Shown: positions 17,117 to 26,548 of the stretch, piece by piece
Layout of the letters: the number at the start of each line of letters is the position of its first letter
Numbering within the stretch: position 1 is the stretch's first letter
DNA from: an uncultured Alphaproteobacteria bacterium
GTDB lineage: Bacteria > Pseudomonadota > Alphaproteobacteria > UBA2966
Assembly: GCA_958295725.1 (NCBI GenBank)
Contig: OY282368.1
Span: forward strand, 248,001 to 312,000
Length of the DNA: 64,000 nucleotides
Direction of reading: 5' to 3'
Notes under the pieces: model-generated
What the model saw: only the letters and a program-made list of their open reading frames with translations
Database searches by the model: none
Told to the model about the DNA's origin: nothing
Made by a program: the position numbers and the translations under genes

Positions 17117-19798
17117 ATGCCTGCTACGAGCCGTGACGGTTGCGACGTGATCCGGACTCTGGAGGCGGACGGGCGCCGTTACCGTTACTTCAGTCTCGAC
17201 GCGGCGGAGCGGGCGGGGATTGGTCCGGTCTCGAAACTCCCGCGGTCGCTGAAGGTACTGCTCGAGAACCTGCTGCGACACGAGGATGGCGAGACGGTCA
17301 CGGAGGACGACATCCGCGCCGTGGCCCGGGCGGGCGCGGAACCCGTGGACAGGGAGATATCCTTCCGTCCGGCGCGGCTGATGATGCCGGACTCCTCCGG
17401 TATTCAGCTCATCGCCGATCTGGCGGCGATGCGCGATGCGATGGTCGAGCTCGGCGGCGACCCGAACGACATCAACCCGGTCGCCCCGGTCGATGTGATC
17501 GTCGATCACTCCGTGATGGTGGACGTGGCCGGCACGGTGGGTGCCGCGCAGCGGAACATGGAGATCGAGTTCGCCCGCAACGGCGAACGCTACGGATTCA
17601 TCAAGTGGGGACAGCGAGCCTTCGAGAACTTCCGCGTCATACCGCCGGGGATGGGCATTTGCCACCAAGTGAACCTGGAATACCTGGCGCGGGTGGCGTG
17701 GCGGGACGACAGCGGCGAACCGCCGCTGGTCTATCCGGACACGCTGCTCGGCATGGACAGTCACACGCCCATGATCAATGCCCTCGGCGTCCTCGGCTGG
17801 GGCGTCGGCGGTATAGAGGCCGCGTCGGCCATGCTGGGCCAGCCCGTCGCGATGCGCCTGCCGGAGGTGATCGGCTGCCGCCTCGTCGGCCGGCCGCGCC
17901 CCGGCGTTACGACGACGGACGTCGTGTTGACCGTCACACAGACCCTCAGAACCGGGGATCTCGTGGGCAAGTTCGTGGAGTTCTTCGGCGAGGGCGCCGC
18001 GGCGCTCCCGGCGACGGAACGGGCGACGCTTTCGAACATGGCGCCGGAATACGGATCGACCTGCGGCTTCTTCGCCGTCGACGAGGAGACACTGCGTTAC
18101 CTCCGCCTTACCGGGCGCGCGGACTCGCACGTCGCGCTCGTGGAAGCCCATGCCAAGGCCCAGGGCCTGTGGGGTGCGAGCGGAGACGGGATCCGCTTCT
18201 CGGACGTCGTGGATATCGATCTCGACGCCATCGGACCCAGCGTGGCCGGCCCGAAGCTGCCGCACGCGCGCCTGCCCCTTTCCGAAACGCGCGCGGCGCT
18301 GTCCGGAGAATTTCCCGACCGGACCGCGAACCCGGAGACCGCGTTCGAGGTCGCGGGCCGAGACCGGCGCCTCCGTCACGGCGACGTGGTGCTTGCCGCG
18401 ATCACGAGCTGCACCAACACCTCCAACCCGTCGGTCATGGTGGCCGCGGGCCTGTTGGCGCGGAACGCGGTCGAGAGGGGGCTGACCGCGAAGCCCTGGG
18501 TCAAGACCTCGCTGGCGCCCGGGTCCCGGGTAGTGGCGGACTACCTCGAGACGTCGGGCCTCCAAGCCTTTCTCGACCGACTCGGCTTCAACGTCGTGGG
18601 GTTCGGCTGCACGACCTGCATGGGGAACTCGGGACCGCTGGCGACGGAGGTCGCCGACGCCATCGTCGCGGATGATATCGTCGCCTGCGCCGTCCTTTCG
18701 GGGAACCGCAACTTCGAGGGCCGCGTGCACGGCCTCGTCAAGGCCAACTTCCTGGCCTCGCCGCCCTTGGTCGTCGCCTTCGCTATCGCCGGCACGACGA
18801 ACATTGATCTCGCGAACGGCCCCCTCGGCGTGGATGCCGGCGGCAAGCCCGTCACGCTCGCGGACATATGGCCGGGCGAGGACGAGATCCGGGCGATCAT
18901 GGACGACATACTGACCCCGGATATCTACAAGGCTCGCTACGCCGAGGTCGAGGAAGGGCCGCCCGCTTGGCGGGAACTGCCAGCGGCGGATGGCACGACC
19001 TTCGCCTGGAACGAAGACAGCGGCTACTTCCGCCGCCCGCCCATGTTCCAGGACATGCGGCGCGAGCTGCCCGAGATCGGCGACATCCTGGGGTCCCGGG
19101 TGCTGGTCCTTGCGGGAGACTCCGTCACGACCGATCACATCTCGCCGGTCGGCGGCATTCCCGAGGCTTCGCCCGCCGGTCACTATCTCGTCGCCCAAGG
19201 CGTCGAGCCGGCGGACTTCAACAACTATGCCTCGCGGCGGACCAATGCCGACGTCGGCGTCCGGGGCACCTTCGCCAACGTCCGCTTCCGTAACGACATG
19301 GTGCCCGGCAAGACGGGCGGGTTCACGCGCCATATGCCCGACGGCGAGGAGATGACGATCTACGATGCGGCCGTGCGCTACCGGTCGGAGGACGCGCCGC
19401 TGGTCGTGGTGGCGGGATATCAGTACGGCGCGGGATCGTCGCGCGACTGGGCGGCCCGCGGTCCCCGCTTCCTCGGGGTCAAGGCCATCCTCGCCAGCGG
19501 ATTCGAGCGCATCCACCGCTCCAATCTCGTGGGTATGGGTATCTTGCCGCTTCAGTTCCCCGACGGCATCGACCGCTACACCCTCGGCATCGACGGCACG
19601 GAAGCGATCGACGTGACCGGACTCGGCGGCGCGATCGCGCCCCGGATGGAGATCGAATGCCGGATCGTCCGCGCGGGCGGTCGCGGCGAGACCGTGCCGT
19701 TGATCTGCCGGCTCGACACGTCCTTCGAGGTCGAGTGCTTTCTGAACGGTGGCATCCTGCACTACGTTCTGCGCGACAAGCTGCGACAGGCGGCGTGA
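17117..19798 (+). CDS. acnA: Aconitate hydratase A
   Basis: 893 residues, the usual AcnA length (E. coli 891). The ATG at 17117 follows AGAAGAGGTGGA; a TTG at 17045 is rejected. The three [4Fe-4S] cysteines are C432 (ITSCTNTSN), C498 and C501 (GFGCTTCMGNSG). DHISPVGGIP and QYGAGSSRDWAARG mark the mobile domain. It interconverts citrate and isocitrate in the cytoplasm. The gene starts 75 bases after an SDR gene and converges on the CaiD-like gene, 9 bases stop to stop. Confidence 0.95.
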   Translation: MPATSRDGCDVIRTLEADGRRYRYFSLDAAERAGIGPVSKLPRSLKVLLENLLRHEDGETVTEDDIRAVARAGAEPVDREISFRPARLMMPDSSGIQLIADLAAMRDAMVELGGDPNDINPVAPVDVIVDHSVMVDVAGTVGAAQRNMEIEFARNGERYGFIKWGQRAFENFRVIPPGMGICHQVNLEYLARVAWRDDSGEPPLVYPDTLLGMDSHTPMINALGVLGWGVGGIEAASAMLGQPVAMRLPEVIGCRLVGRPRPGVTTTDVVLTVTQTLRTGDLVGKFVEFFGEGAAALPATERATLSNMAPEYGSTCGFFAVDEETLRYLRLTGRADSHVALVEAHAKAQGLWGASGDGIRFSDVVDIDLDAIGPSVAGPKLPHARLPLSETRAALSGEFPDRTANPETAFEVAGRDRRLRHGDVVLAAITSCTNTSNPSVMVAAGLLARNAVERGLTAKPWVKTSLAPGSRVVADYLETSGLQAFLDRLGFNVVGFGCTTCMGNSGPLATEVADAIVADDIVACAVLSGNRNFEGRVHGLVKANFLASPPLVVAFAIAGTTNIDLANGPLGVDAGGKPVTLADIWPGEDEIRAIMDDILTPDIYKARYAEVEEGPPAWRELPAADGTTFAWNEDSGYFRRPPMFQDMRRELPEIGDILGSRVLVLAGDSVTTDHISPVGGIPEASPAGHYLVAQGVEPADFNNYASRRTNADVGVRGTFANVRFRNDMVPGKTGGFTRHMPDGEEMTIYDAAVRYRSEDAPLVVVAGYQYGAGSSRDWAARGPRFLGVKAILASGFERIHRSNLVGMGILPLQFPDGIDRYTLGIDGTEAIDVTGLGGAIAPRMEIECRIVRAGGRGETVPLICRLDTSFEVECFLNGGILHYVLRDKLRQAA

Positions 19799-19807
19799 AA
19801 GCCGCCC

Positions 19808-20593
19808 CTAACGACCCTTCCAGACCGGCTTGCGTTTCTCCGCGAAGGCGCGCGCGCCCTCTTGCAGGTCCTCGCTCGCGTAGAGCGTGTTGACGGCGGG
19901 GATCCCCTTGCCGTGCATCAGGTCGAACGCTTCCTGTACCTTGAGGTCCTCGGTCATGCGGATGGTTTCCTTGATCGCCGCGAACACCAGCGGTGGCCCG
20001 TCCGCCAGGAGATCGGCCAGCTCCCGCGCCCTGTCCATCAGCCGGCCGGGCGGCAGAACCTCGTTCACGAGACCCCAGCGCGCCGCCTCCCGGGCATCCA
20101 TCCAGCGTCCCGTCAGCAGCAGGTCCATGCAGACATGGAACGGGATACGCCGGTGAAGCTTGATGCTGGCCGCGTCGGCGAGCACGCCTACGTTGATCTC
20201 CGGCAGGGCGAAGCGCGCATGTTCCGCCGCCAGGACGAGGTCGCAGGAGATGGCGAGTTCGAGACCCCCGCCGACCGCCATCCCGTTCACCGCCGCGATC
20301 ACTGGCTTGTTGAGATTCGGTAGCTCCTGCAAGCCTCCGAATCCGCCCACGCCATAGTCGGTATCGGGCGGCTCGCCTTCCGCGGCGCCTTTCAGGTCCC
20401 AGCCCGCCGAAAAAAATCTATTGCCGGCCGCGGTGATGACGGCAACCCGCAAGTCGGGATCGTCCCGGAACTCCGCGAACAGATCGCCCATGCGGCGGCT
20501 GGTGGCGCCATCGATGGCGTTCGCCTTCGGGCGGTCGAGAGCGACCTCCAGCACGCGGCCGCGCCGCGCGACGTGGAGAGGATCGGCGGTCAT
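19808..20593 (-). CDS. caiD: Crotonobetainyl-CoA hydratase-like enoyl-CoA hydratase (CaiD type)
   Basis: 261 residues, the same length as E. coli CaiD, and shares its diagnostic stretches (SAGWDLKGAAEGE, DYGVGGFGGL, NKPVIAAVNG, C-terminal FAEKRKPVWKGR). CaiD hydrates crotonobetainyl-CoA to L-carnitinyl-CoA. The start ATG overlaps the stop of the upstream acyl-CoA synthetase by ATGA (20590-20593), so translation is coupled. Carnitine dehydrogenase and BKACE genes in the same run support the assignment. A general enoyl-CoA hydratase role remains the alternative. Confidence 0.82.
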   Translation of the reverse strand: MTADPLHVARRGRVLEVALDRPKANAIDGATSRRMGDLFAEFRDDPDLRVAVITAAGNRFFSAGWDLKGAAEGEPPDTDYGVGGFGGLQELPNLNKPVIAAVNGMAVGGGLELAISCDLVLAAEHARFALPEINVGVLADAASIKLHRRIPFHVCMDLLLTGRWMDAREAARWGLVNEVLPPGRLMDRARELADLLADGPPLVFAAIKETIRMTEDLKVQEAFDLMHGKGIPAVNTLYASEDLQEGARAFAEKRKPVWKGR

Positions 20594-22707
20594 GTCGGTT
20601 CTCCTTCGACGAGTCGCATCAGGGCATCCACCGCTACCGCGCCACCGCCTCGCGGTCGCACGATGACCGGGTTCACATCGAGCTCGACCAGGCTGTCGGC
20701 GTGGTCGAGGATGAACCGTTGTATGGCGAGCACCGTCTCGACCAGCGCGTCGCGGTCGCCGGGGCATCGTCCGCGGAAGCCGTCGATCAGCGCGGCGACC
20801 TTCAACCCTTCCACGGCGGAGACGATCTCGTCTCGCGTGGCGGGCTGTATCAACAGGACGCGGTCCCCGACGAGCTCGGCCAACTCACCGCCCGATCCGA
20901 GCAGCAAAACGAGACCGACTTGCGGGTCGCGGCGCGCGCCGACAATCACTTCGGCGACCGTGTTCTCGATCATCTCTTCGATGAGCACCACGCCGCCGAC
21001 AGGCAACAATTCGCTGGCCGCGGCGATCACGTCGGGGGTGTTCCCGAGGCCGAGACGCACCGCGCCCGTGTCCGACTTGTGGGCGAGACCCGGAGCCATG
21101 GCCTTGACCACGGCGGGTCGGCCGATGCGCTCGGCCGCGCCCATGGCCTCCGGGAGGCGACGCACGACTTCACCCCTGGGGATGCGGACGCCAGCGTCGG
21201 CCAACCGCTTCTTGGCCTCCCACTCGTTCAAGACCGTGTCGGTGCCCGCGCGAAGGGGGGGCGGCCCATACGGCGGCGAAGGAGGCGTCGCCCATGTCTC
21301 GCCGATATCGGCGGCCAGCTCGATCGCCGCAAGGCCTTCCTCGACGCCGGAAAAGGGGACCATGCCGCGAACCATGATCTCGTGGGCGAGCGCTTCCGTG
21401 AGCGATTCCGGAAGGATCGCCAGCACGCCGCCTCGGGTGCCGGTCCGGTCGCAGGCCCGCTCGAACGCGTCCAGGGCGATCCGCCAATCGCCGTCGTCGC
21501 AGCGGTCGTCGCGTGGCAGATCGATCGCCAGGAGACCGATATCGAAGCCGCAGCCGAGCATTGCCGAGAACGTCGCGGCCAAGCGTTCCGCGTCACCCCA
21601 GATGAAGGTGTGGTAGTCGAGCGGGTTCGAGACGATCACGAGATCGCCCAACGTCGCCCGGACCCTCGCGCTTTCGTCCGCCGTCAACGTCCGGGCGGCG
21701 AGATTGCGGCGTTCGAGGGCGTCGGCGACCAGCGCCGCCTCGCCGCCCGAACAGCTCAGCGACGCCACGTCGCGCCCCGATAACGGCTCCGACACGTGCA
21801 ACAGCCGCAGGGTCTCGAGGAACGTCGGCAGGGACGGAGCGCGGGCGATCCCGACCCGCTTCAGAAACGCGGTCGCCGCGATGTCCGATCCAGCCAGGGA
21901 GGCCGTATGCGAGAGCGTGAGTTCGGCGCCCCCGGCGCTGCCCCCGAGCTTGAGCGCCACGATCGGGATGCGCTTCTCGCGTGCCTTCTCCGCCGCCTGG
22001 GCCAAGTCTGCCGCGTCGTCCAGCGACTCCAGGAGAAGCCCGATCGCGGTGACGCGCCTGTCATCGAGCAGGGTGTCCATCACCGCCGGAGCGCCGAGCT
22101 GGGCCCGGTTTCCGAGCGTGATCACGGCGGCGATGGGCAGGCCGCGCCGATTCATCGTCAGCGTGATGGCGATGTTGCTGCTCTGGGACAGGATGGCGAC
22201 GCCCCGTTCGACTCGCCTTCCGCCGTGTTGGTCGGGCCACAGCGGCACGCCGTCCAGGTAGTTGATCAGCCCATAACAGTTCGGCCCGACGATCGGCATG
22301 TCGCCGGCGGCGTCGAGCAACGCGGTCTGAAGACCCCTACCCTCTTCGCCCGACTCGCCGAAACCGGACGCGTAACACACGGCTCCGCCCGCGCCCCTCG
22401 CGGCCAACGACCGGACGACGGCGACGGTCAGATCCCGGCGGACGCCGACGAAGGCGGCGTCGGGCGCTTCCGGCAGGTCGTCGACGCTCCTGAAACAGGA
22501 CAATCCCTCGATCTCCGCGCGCTCGGGATGGACCGGGTAGATGGCGCCGGGAAACTCCATGCGTCGGCACTGCTCGACGACGCGCGCCGCTTCGCGGCCG
22601 CCGACGACACAGATCGAACGGGGCTTCAGAAGGCGGGCGAGGTCCCATGTCTTCCCCTCGCCACGCTGGGAAGAAGACGGGTGGAACGTGTGCGGCTCCC
22701 GGCTCAA
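20590..22707 (-). CDS. Acyl-CoA synthetase (ADP-forming), acetate-CoA ligase family
   Basis: About 705 residues. Domain order: CoA-binding Rossmann domain (LLKPRSICVVGG, GPNCYGLINY), succinyl-CoA-ligase-like domains with the phospho-accepting histidine (LTLSHTASLAG), then a C-terminal ATP-grasp domain (KAMAPGLAHKSDTGAVRLGL, ELDVNPVIVRPRGGG). It would activate a carboxylate with CoA and ATP, giving ADP. In this cluster it is a candidate for the betaine-CoA ligase role filled by CaiC (AMP-forming) elsewhere. The start is uncertain: no in-frame ATG precedes the conserved N-terminus, and I used the TTG at 22707, 6 bases after the upstream stop. Confidence 0.82.
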   Translation of the reverse strand: MSREPHTFHPSSSQRGEGKTWDLARLLKPRSICVVGGREAARVVEQCRRMEFPGAIYPVHPERAEIEGLSCFRSVDDLPEAPDAAFVGVRRDLTVAVVRSLAARGAGGAVCYASGFGESGEEGRGLQTALLDAAGDMPIVGPNCYGLINYLDGVPLWPDQHGGRRVERGVAILSQSSNIAITLTMNRRGLPIAAVITLGNRAQLGAPAVMDTLLDDRRVTAIGLLLESLDDAADLAQAAEKAREKRIPIVALKLGGSAGGAELTLSHTASLAGSDIAATAFLKRVGIARAPSLPTFLETLRLLHVSEPLSGRDVASLSCSGGEAALVADALERRNLAARTLTADESARVRATLGDLVIVSNPLDYHTFIWGDAERLAATFSAMLGCGFDIGLLAIDLPRDDRCDDGDWRIALDAFERACDRTGTRGGVLAILPESLTEALAHEIMVRGMVPFSGVEEGLAAIELAADIGETWATPPSPPYGPPPLRAGTDTVLNEWEAKKRLADAGVRIPRGEVVRRLPEAMGAAERIGRPAVVKAMAPGLAHKSDTGAVRLGLGNTPDVIAAASELLPVGGVVLIEEMIENTVAEVIVGARRDPQVGLVLLLGSGGELAELVGDRVLLIQPATRDEIVSAVEGLKVAALIDGFRGRCPGDRDALVETVLAIQRFILDHADSLVELDVNPVIVRPRGGGAVAVDALMRLVEGEPT

Positions 22708-22712
22708 CTGTC

Positions 22713-23873
22713 CTACGCGCCTAACGGCCGCAGTAAATCGCGGGCGATGATGTGTCGCTGGATCTCGCTGGTGCCGTCCCAGATCCGCTCGACGCGGGCA
22801 TCCCGCCAGAACCGCTCGATCGGCAGGTCGTCCATGAGACCCATGCCTCCGAAGATCTGCACCGCCGCATCGGTGACGCGGGCCAGCATCTCCGACGCAT
22901 AGAGCTTGGCCTGGGCGATCTGACGGTTGGCATCGAGCCCCTGGTCGAGCCGCCACGCCGCGGCCAGGGTGAGCCAATCCGCCGCGTCGATCTCGGTCGC
23001 CATGTCGGCGAGCTTGAAGGAGACGCCCTGGAACCTGCCGATCGGTTGGCCGAACTGCCGGCGGCGCGCGGCCCAGTCGACGCAGAGGTCGAAGCAGCGC
23101 CGTGCTCGGCCCACGCACATGGCGGCGACCGTCAGGCGCGTGGCATAGAGCCAGGTATTGGCCATGTCGAACCCGTTGCCTTCCTCGCCGAGAATCTGGT
23201 TCGCGGAAACGCGGCACTCGTCGAAAGCGAGGATGCCGTTGTGATAGCCGCGGTGCGAAACGGCGCGATAGCCCGGACGGATCTCGAAGCCGGGCGTGTC
23301 CCGGTCGATCAGGAAGCACGTGATGCGCTTCTTCGGTCCGGCAGGCGTCTCCTCCTCTCCCGTGGCGACGAAGACGATGACGAAGTCGGCGATGTCGGCG
23401 TGACTGATGAAATGCTTGGCGCCCGTGATGACGTAGTCGTCGCCCTCGCGGCGGGCGAAGGCCTTCATGCCGCGCACGTCGGAGCCGGCGTCGGGTTCGG
23501 ACATGGCGAGGGCGTCGATCTTCTCGCCGCGTACGCTGGGCGACAGGTAGCGCGCGTGCTGGTCCTCGTTACAGGCGCAGAGGATGTTCGAGGGCCGGCC
23601 CCAGAACACGGAAAGCGCCATCGAGGTCCGGCCCAGCTCGCGCTCGAGAAGGGTGAAGGTCAGGTGGTCCAAGCCGCCGCCGTCGAATTCCCGCGGGATG
23701 TTGGGGGCATAGAAACCGAGGGCGCGGACCTTGTCCTGTATTTCGCGGCCGAGTTCCCGCGGCACTAGGGCCGTCCGCTCGACCTCGTTCTCGAGGGGAT
23801 AGAGCTCGCGTTCGACGAAGCTCCTCACGGTATCGACCACCATCCGCTGTTCCTGACTCAGCCCGAACTCCAT
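22713..23873 (-). CDS. Acyl-CoA dehydrogenase (CaiA-like candidate)
   Basis: 386 residues from the ATG at 23873; the longer GTG/ATG leaders are not conserved. FAD acyl-CoA dehydrogenase signatures: LAMSEPDAGSDV, the DLCVDWAARRRQFGQPIGRFQ region and VQIFGGMGL. At the usual catalytic-glutamate site the motif reads IWDGTSEIQR, that is Asp in place of the MCAD Glu; E. coli CaiA is also divergent there. In context it could oxidise gamma-butyrobetainyl-CoA to crotonobetainyl-CoA for the downstream CaiD-like hydratase. It starts 17 bases after the carnitine dehydrogenase stop. Confidence 0.83.
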   Translation of the reverse strand: MEFGLSQEQRMVVDTVRSFVERELYPLENEVERTALVPRELGREIQDKVRALGFYAPNIPREFDGGGLDHLTFTLLERELGRTSMALSVFWGRPSNILCACNEDQHARYLSPSVRGEKIDALAMSEPDAGSDVRGMKAFARREGDDYVITGAKHFISHADIADFVIVFVATGEEETPAGPKKRITCFLIDRDTPGFEIRPGYRAVSHRGYHNGILAFDECRVSANQILGEEGNGFDMANTWLYATRLTVAAMCVGRARRCFDLCVDWAARRRQFGQPIGRFQGVSFKLADMATEIDAADWLTLAAAWRLDQGLDANRQIAQAKLYASEMLARVTDAAVQIFGGMGLMDDLPIERFWRDARVERIWDGTSEIQRHIIARDLLRPLGA

Positions 23874-23889
23874 GTCCGCCTCGTTCGTT

Positions 23890-25398
23890 TCACCTGGAGT
23901 CGGCCCCGGGATCCGGCCCTGTCGGCATGGCGATGGCGCGCCCGGCAGCATCCGGCGCACCGAGACCGGCTTGCGCGTCTTCGATCTCGCGGAGACGCGC
24001 CAGCACTTCGGGCGCCGCCGGCGCGGCGCGGGCGACCCGCGTATCGACGTGAAGGAGCATGTGTTCCGCCGTGGCGAGCTCCGTATCCGTCTCCTCGTGA
24101 CTCATGCGATGGAAGAGATGGAGCCGTTTCTCGTCGCAACCCAGCACCCGGGTCGAGACGGCGAGGGGTTCCTCTCCCGCAGCCTCGCGCTGATGCCGGA
24201 TGTGCGTTTCCACCGTGTAGTAGCTATGGCCCGCCGCCAGATAGTCGCTGTCCACGCCAACGAACCGCAACAAGGCGTCCGTCGCGTCGCCGAACACCTG
24301 AAGATAACGGCTTTCCGTCATATGGTTGTTGAAATCCACCCACTCGGGCGCGACCCGGACCGTGTGAAGTCGCAAGGGCCGGGACAGGTCGCGCTCGCTT
24401 GTCCGGGACGCGCGATGAGCGCGCGAGAACAATTGGGCCTCGTAATCACGCAACACGGCGCCGGCGCCGTGGTTTTGGGTGCGCAGGCCCTGCATGACGG
24501 ATACCAGACAGTCGTCCCGCAGGCGTTCGAGATCGCGGATGGCGCGCCCCGCTGCCTGCGCGTCGGACTGCGCGACGATCCGCTCGATCAGTCGGTCCGT
24601 GAGCGTGGGACCCTCGACGTGCGCCCACGGCAGGTCGAGCGCCCCGCCGAACTGCTCGAGGAAGTGGCGCATTCCCGCCTCGCCTCCGGCGAGACGGTAG
24701 AGCAGAAAGGTTCCCATGACGCTCCAGCGCAACCCGGGGCCATAGACGATGGCCTGGTCGATCTGGTCGGCCGTGGCGACGCCGCCGTCGATCAGGTGCA
24801 GAGCCTCGCGCCAAAGAGCTTCGAGCAACCGGTCGGCGACGAAGGCGTCGATCTCGGTGTCCAGAACCAGGGGGTACATGCCGACCGAGCGATAGACCGC
24901 GGCAGCGCGTGCCTTGGCGTTCCCGGCGGTGGCCTGGCCCCCGACCACTTCGACCAGTGGCAGCAGGTAAACCGGATTGAACGGGTGTCCGACGCAGATC
25001 CGGTCGGGCGCCACGCAACCGGCCTGCAGCTCGCTCGGCAGCAGACCCGAGGTCGAGGAGGCGATGACGATGCCCGGGTCCGTGACCCGGCTCGCTTCGG
25101 CGAGCAGGGCTCGTTTGATCTCCACGCGCTCGGGCGCGCTCTCCTGAACGAAATCGGCGCCGGCGACGGCCTCGGCGATCTCGCCGGCGATGGCGATGCG
25201 TCCCGGCGGCACCGGTGGCGCCAGGGTCAGCTTGGCGTAAGCGCGACGCGCGTTCTCCAGTGCGTCGGCGATACGGGCGGCGGCACGCGGGTCGGGATCG
25301 TAGGCGGCGACGTCGATGCCGTTCACGGCGAACCGCGCCGCCCAGCCCGCTCCGATGACGCCGGCGCCGATCAGGGCGACGCGCTCGATCTCGCTCAT
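23890..25398 (-). CDS. lcdH: L-carnitine dehydrogenase fused to a hotdog thioesterase
   Basis: 502 residues; ATG at 25398 with AGGAG upstream. Residues 1-315 are a 3-hydroxyacyl-CoA-dehydrogenase-like NAD enzyme: dinucleotide loop GAGVIGAGWA at 11-20, and catalytic H138 in GHPFNPVYLLPLVE. Residues about 340-480 form a 4HBT-type thioesterase with the D355-x-N-N-H359-M signature. This fusion is the known arrangement in rhizobial carnitine dehydrogenases, where the first domain makes 3-dehydrocarnitine and the second hydrolyses betainyl-CoA. BKACE, which links those steps, is the next gene upstream. Confidence 0.88.
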   Translation of the reverse strand: MSEIERVALIGAGVIGAGWAARFAVNGIDVAAYDPDPRAAARIADALENARRAYAKLTLAPPVPPGRIAIAGEIAEAVAGADFVQESAPERVEIKRALLAEASRVTDPGIVIASSTSGLLPSELQAGCVAPDRICVGHPFNPVYLLPLVEVVGGQATAGNAKARAAAVYRSVGMYPLVLDTEIDAFVADRLLEALWREALHLIDGGVATADQIDQAIVYGPGLRWSVMGTFLLYRLAGGEAGMRHFLEQFGGALDLPWAHVEGPTLTDRLIERIVAQSDAQAAGRAIRDLERLRDDCLVSVMQGLRTQNHGAGAVLRDYEAQLFSRAHRASRTSERDLSRPLRLHTVRVAPEWVDFNNHMTESRYLQVFGDATDALLRFVGVDSDYLAAGHSYYTVETHIRHQREAAGEEPLAVSTRVLGCDEKRLHLFHRMSHEETDTELATAEHMLLHVDTRVARAAPAAPEVLARLREIEDAQAGLGAPDAAGRAIAMPTGPDPGADSR

Positions 25399-25424
25399 GG
25401 CGGCCACGGCTCCTGAAGTCCGCG

Positions 25425-26318
25425 TCAGCCGCGCCGGTTCAGCGAAAGTTTTTCCCGAACCTCGTCGGGTCCGAGGACACGCACGTTCATGGCCTCCAGA
25501 ATGGAGACCGCCCGCTCGACGAGCTGGGCGTTGGAGGCGAAGACGCCGCGTTCCAGGTAGATGTTGTCCTCGAGCCCGACGCGCACGTTGCCTCCGGCGA
25601 GAACGGCCATGGCGACGAAGGGTAGCTGCATGCGGCCGATGGAGAATGCCGACCAGTGCGTGCCCGGTGGAAGCCGGTTGACCATGGCCATCAAGGTGCC
25701 GGGATCGTCCGGCGCGCCGTAGGGAATCCCGCAGCACAACTGGACCATCGCCGGTGTGTCGATCAGGCCTTCGTCGATCATCGTCTTGACGAAGACCAGG
25801 TGACCCGTGTCGAAGACCTCGAGCTCGGGGCGCACGTCCAGTTCCCGCACGCGCTTCGCCCCGGTTCGCAGCATCGAGGGCGTGTTCGTCATCACGTAGT
25901 CGCCTTCGGCGAAGTTCATGGTGCCGCAGTCGAGGGTACAGATTTCGGGCAGCAATTCCTCGACATGGGCCAGCCGCTCCAAGGGGCCGGCCATGTCGGT
26001 CAGTTCCTCGTCGAGAGGCAACGGACGTTCCCCCTTGCCGAACACGAGGTCGCCGCCCATGCCGGCCGTGAGATTGAGCACGACATCCGTACCGGACGCG
26101 CGAACGCGCTCGACCACCTCGCGATAAAGCGCGGGGTCCCGGGCGCCACGGCCCGTTTCGGGGTCCCGAACGTGAATGTGCGCGATGGCCGCCCCGGCTT
26201 CCGCGGACTCGATCGCCGCGGCGGCGATTTCCTCGGGGGTGACCGGAATCCCCGGATGCTTGCCCGTGGTGTCGCCCGCGCCCGTAACGGCGCAGGTGAT
26301 GAATGCCTCCCAGTTCAT
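25425..26318 (-). CDS. BKACE-family beta-keto acid cleavage enzyme (3-dehydrocarnitine cleavage candidate)
   Basis: 297 residues from the ATG at 26318, preceded by GGGAGG. DUF849/BKACE family: N-terminal [12 protein letters not shown] and the zinc-binding [11 protein letters not shown]. Family chemistry is beta-keto acid plus acetyl-CoA giving acetoacetate and a new acyl-CoA; with 3-dehydrocarnitine the products are acetoacetate and betainyl-CoA. Neighbouring carnitine dehydrogenase-thioesterase makes that substrate the best inference. It is the first gene of the minus-strand operon and diverges from betB. Confidence 0.87.
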   Translation of the reverse strand: MNWEAFITCAVTGAGDTTGKHPGIPVTPEEIAAAAIESAEAGAAIAHIHVRDPETGRGARDPALYREVVERVRASGTDVVLNLTAGMGGDLVFGKGERPLPLDEELTDMAGPLERLAHVEELLPEICTLDCGTMNFAEGDYVMTNTPSMLRTGAKRVRELDVRPELEVFDTGHLVFVKTMIDEGLIDTPAMVQLCCGIPYGAPDDPGTLMAMVNRLPPGTHWSAFSIGRMQLPFVAMAVLAGGNVRVGLEDNIYLERGVFASNAQLVERAVSILEAMNVRVLGPDEVREKLSLNRRG

Positions 26319-26548
26319 CGCGCAGACCTCCCTGGACAGGAGCATGACGCCCGTAGCGTACCGGATTCGGGTCTTGGGAGGCATTCGGAATCGACGAGTT
26401 ATCGGCCATTTCCGGCGCCTGGAACGGCGGCGGAGGCGCCCCGGAGCACGACAACCGGCCTGCGCGCGGTTCTTGTTCGCGAGGCGCCGAGTCTGGTATG
26501 CGGCGATGCGGCCATCGTTGCCGCGGGCTCACCCGAGAGAAGCGGAGC
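26319..26548. promoter_or_regulatory. Divergent promoter region of the carnitine/betaine cluster
   Basis: 230 bases separate the BKACE start (minus) from the betB start (plus), so both promoters should lie here and could be co-regulated. No convincing -35/-10 pair or long palindrome was found by eye, and no regulator gene (GbdR, CdhR or BetI type) is encoded in the window. Confidence 0.4.
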
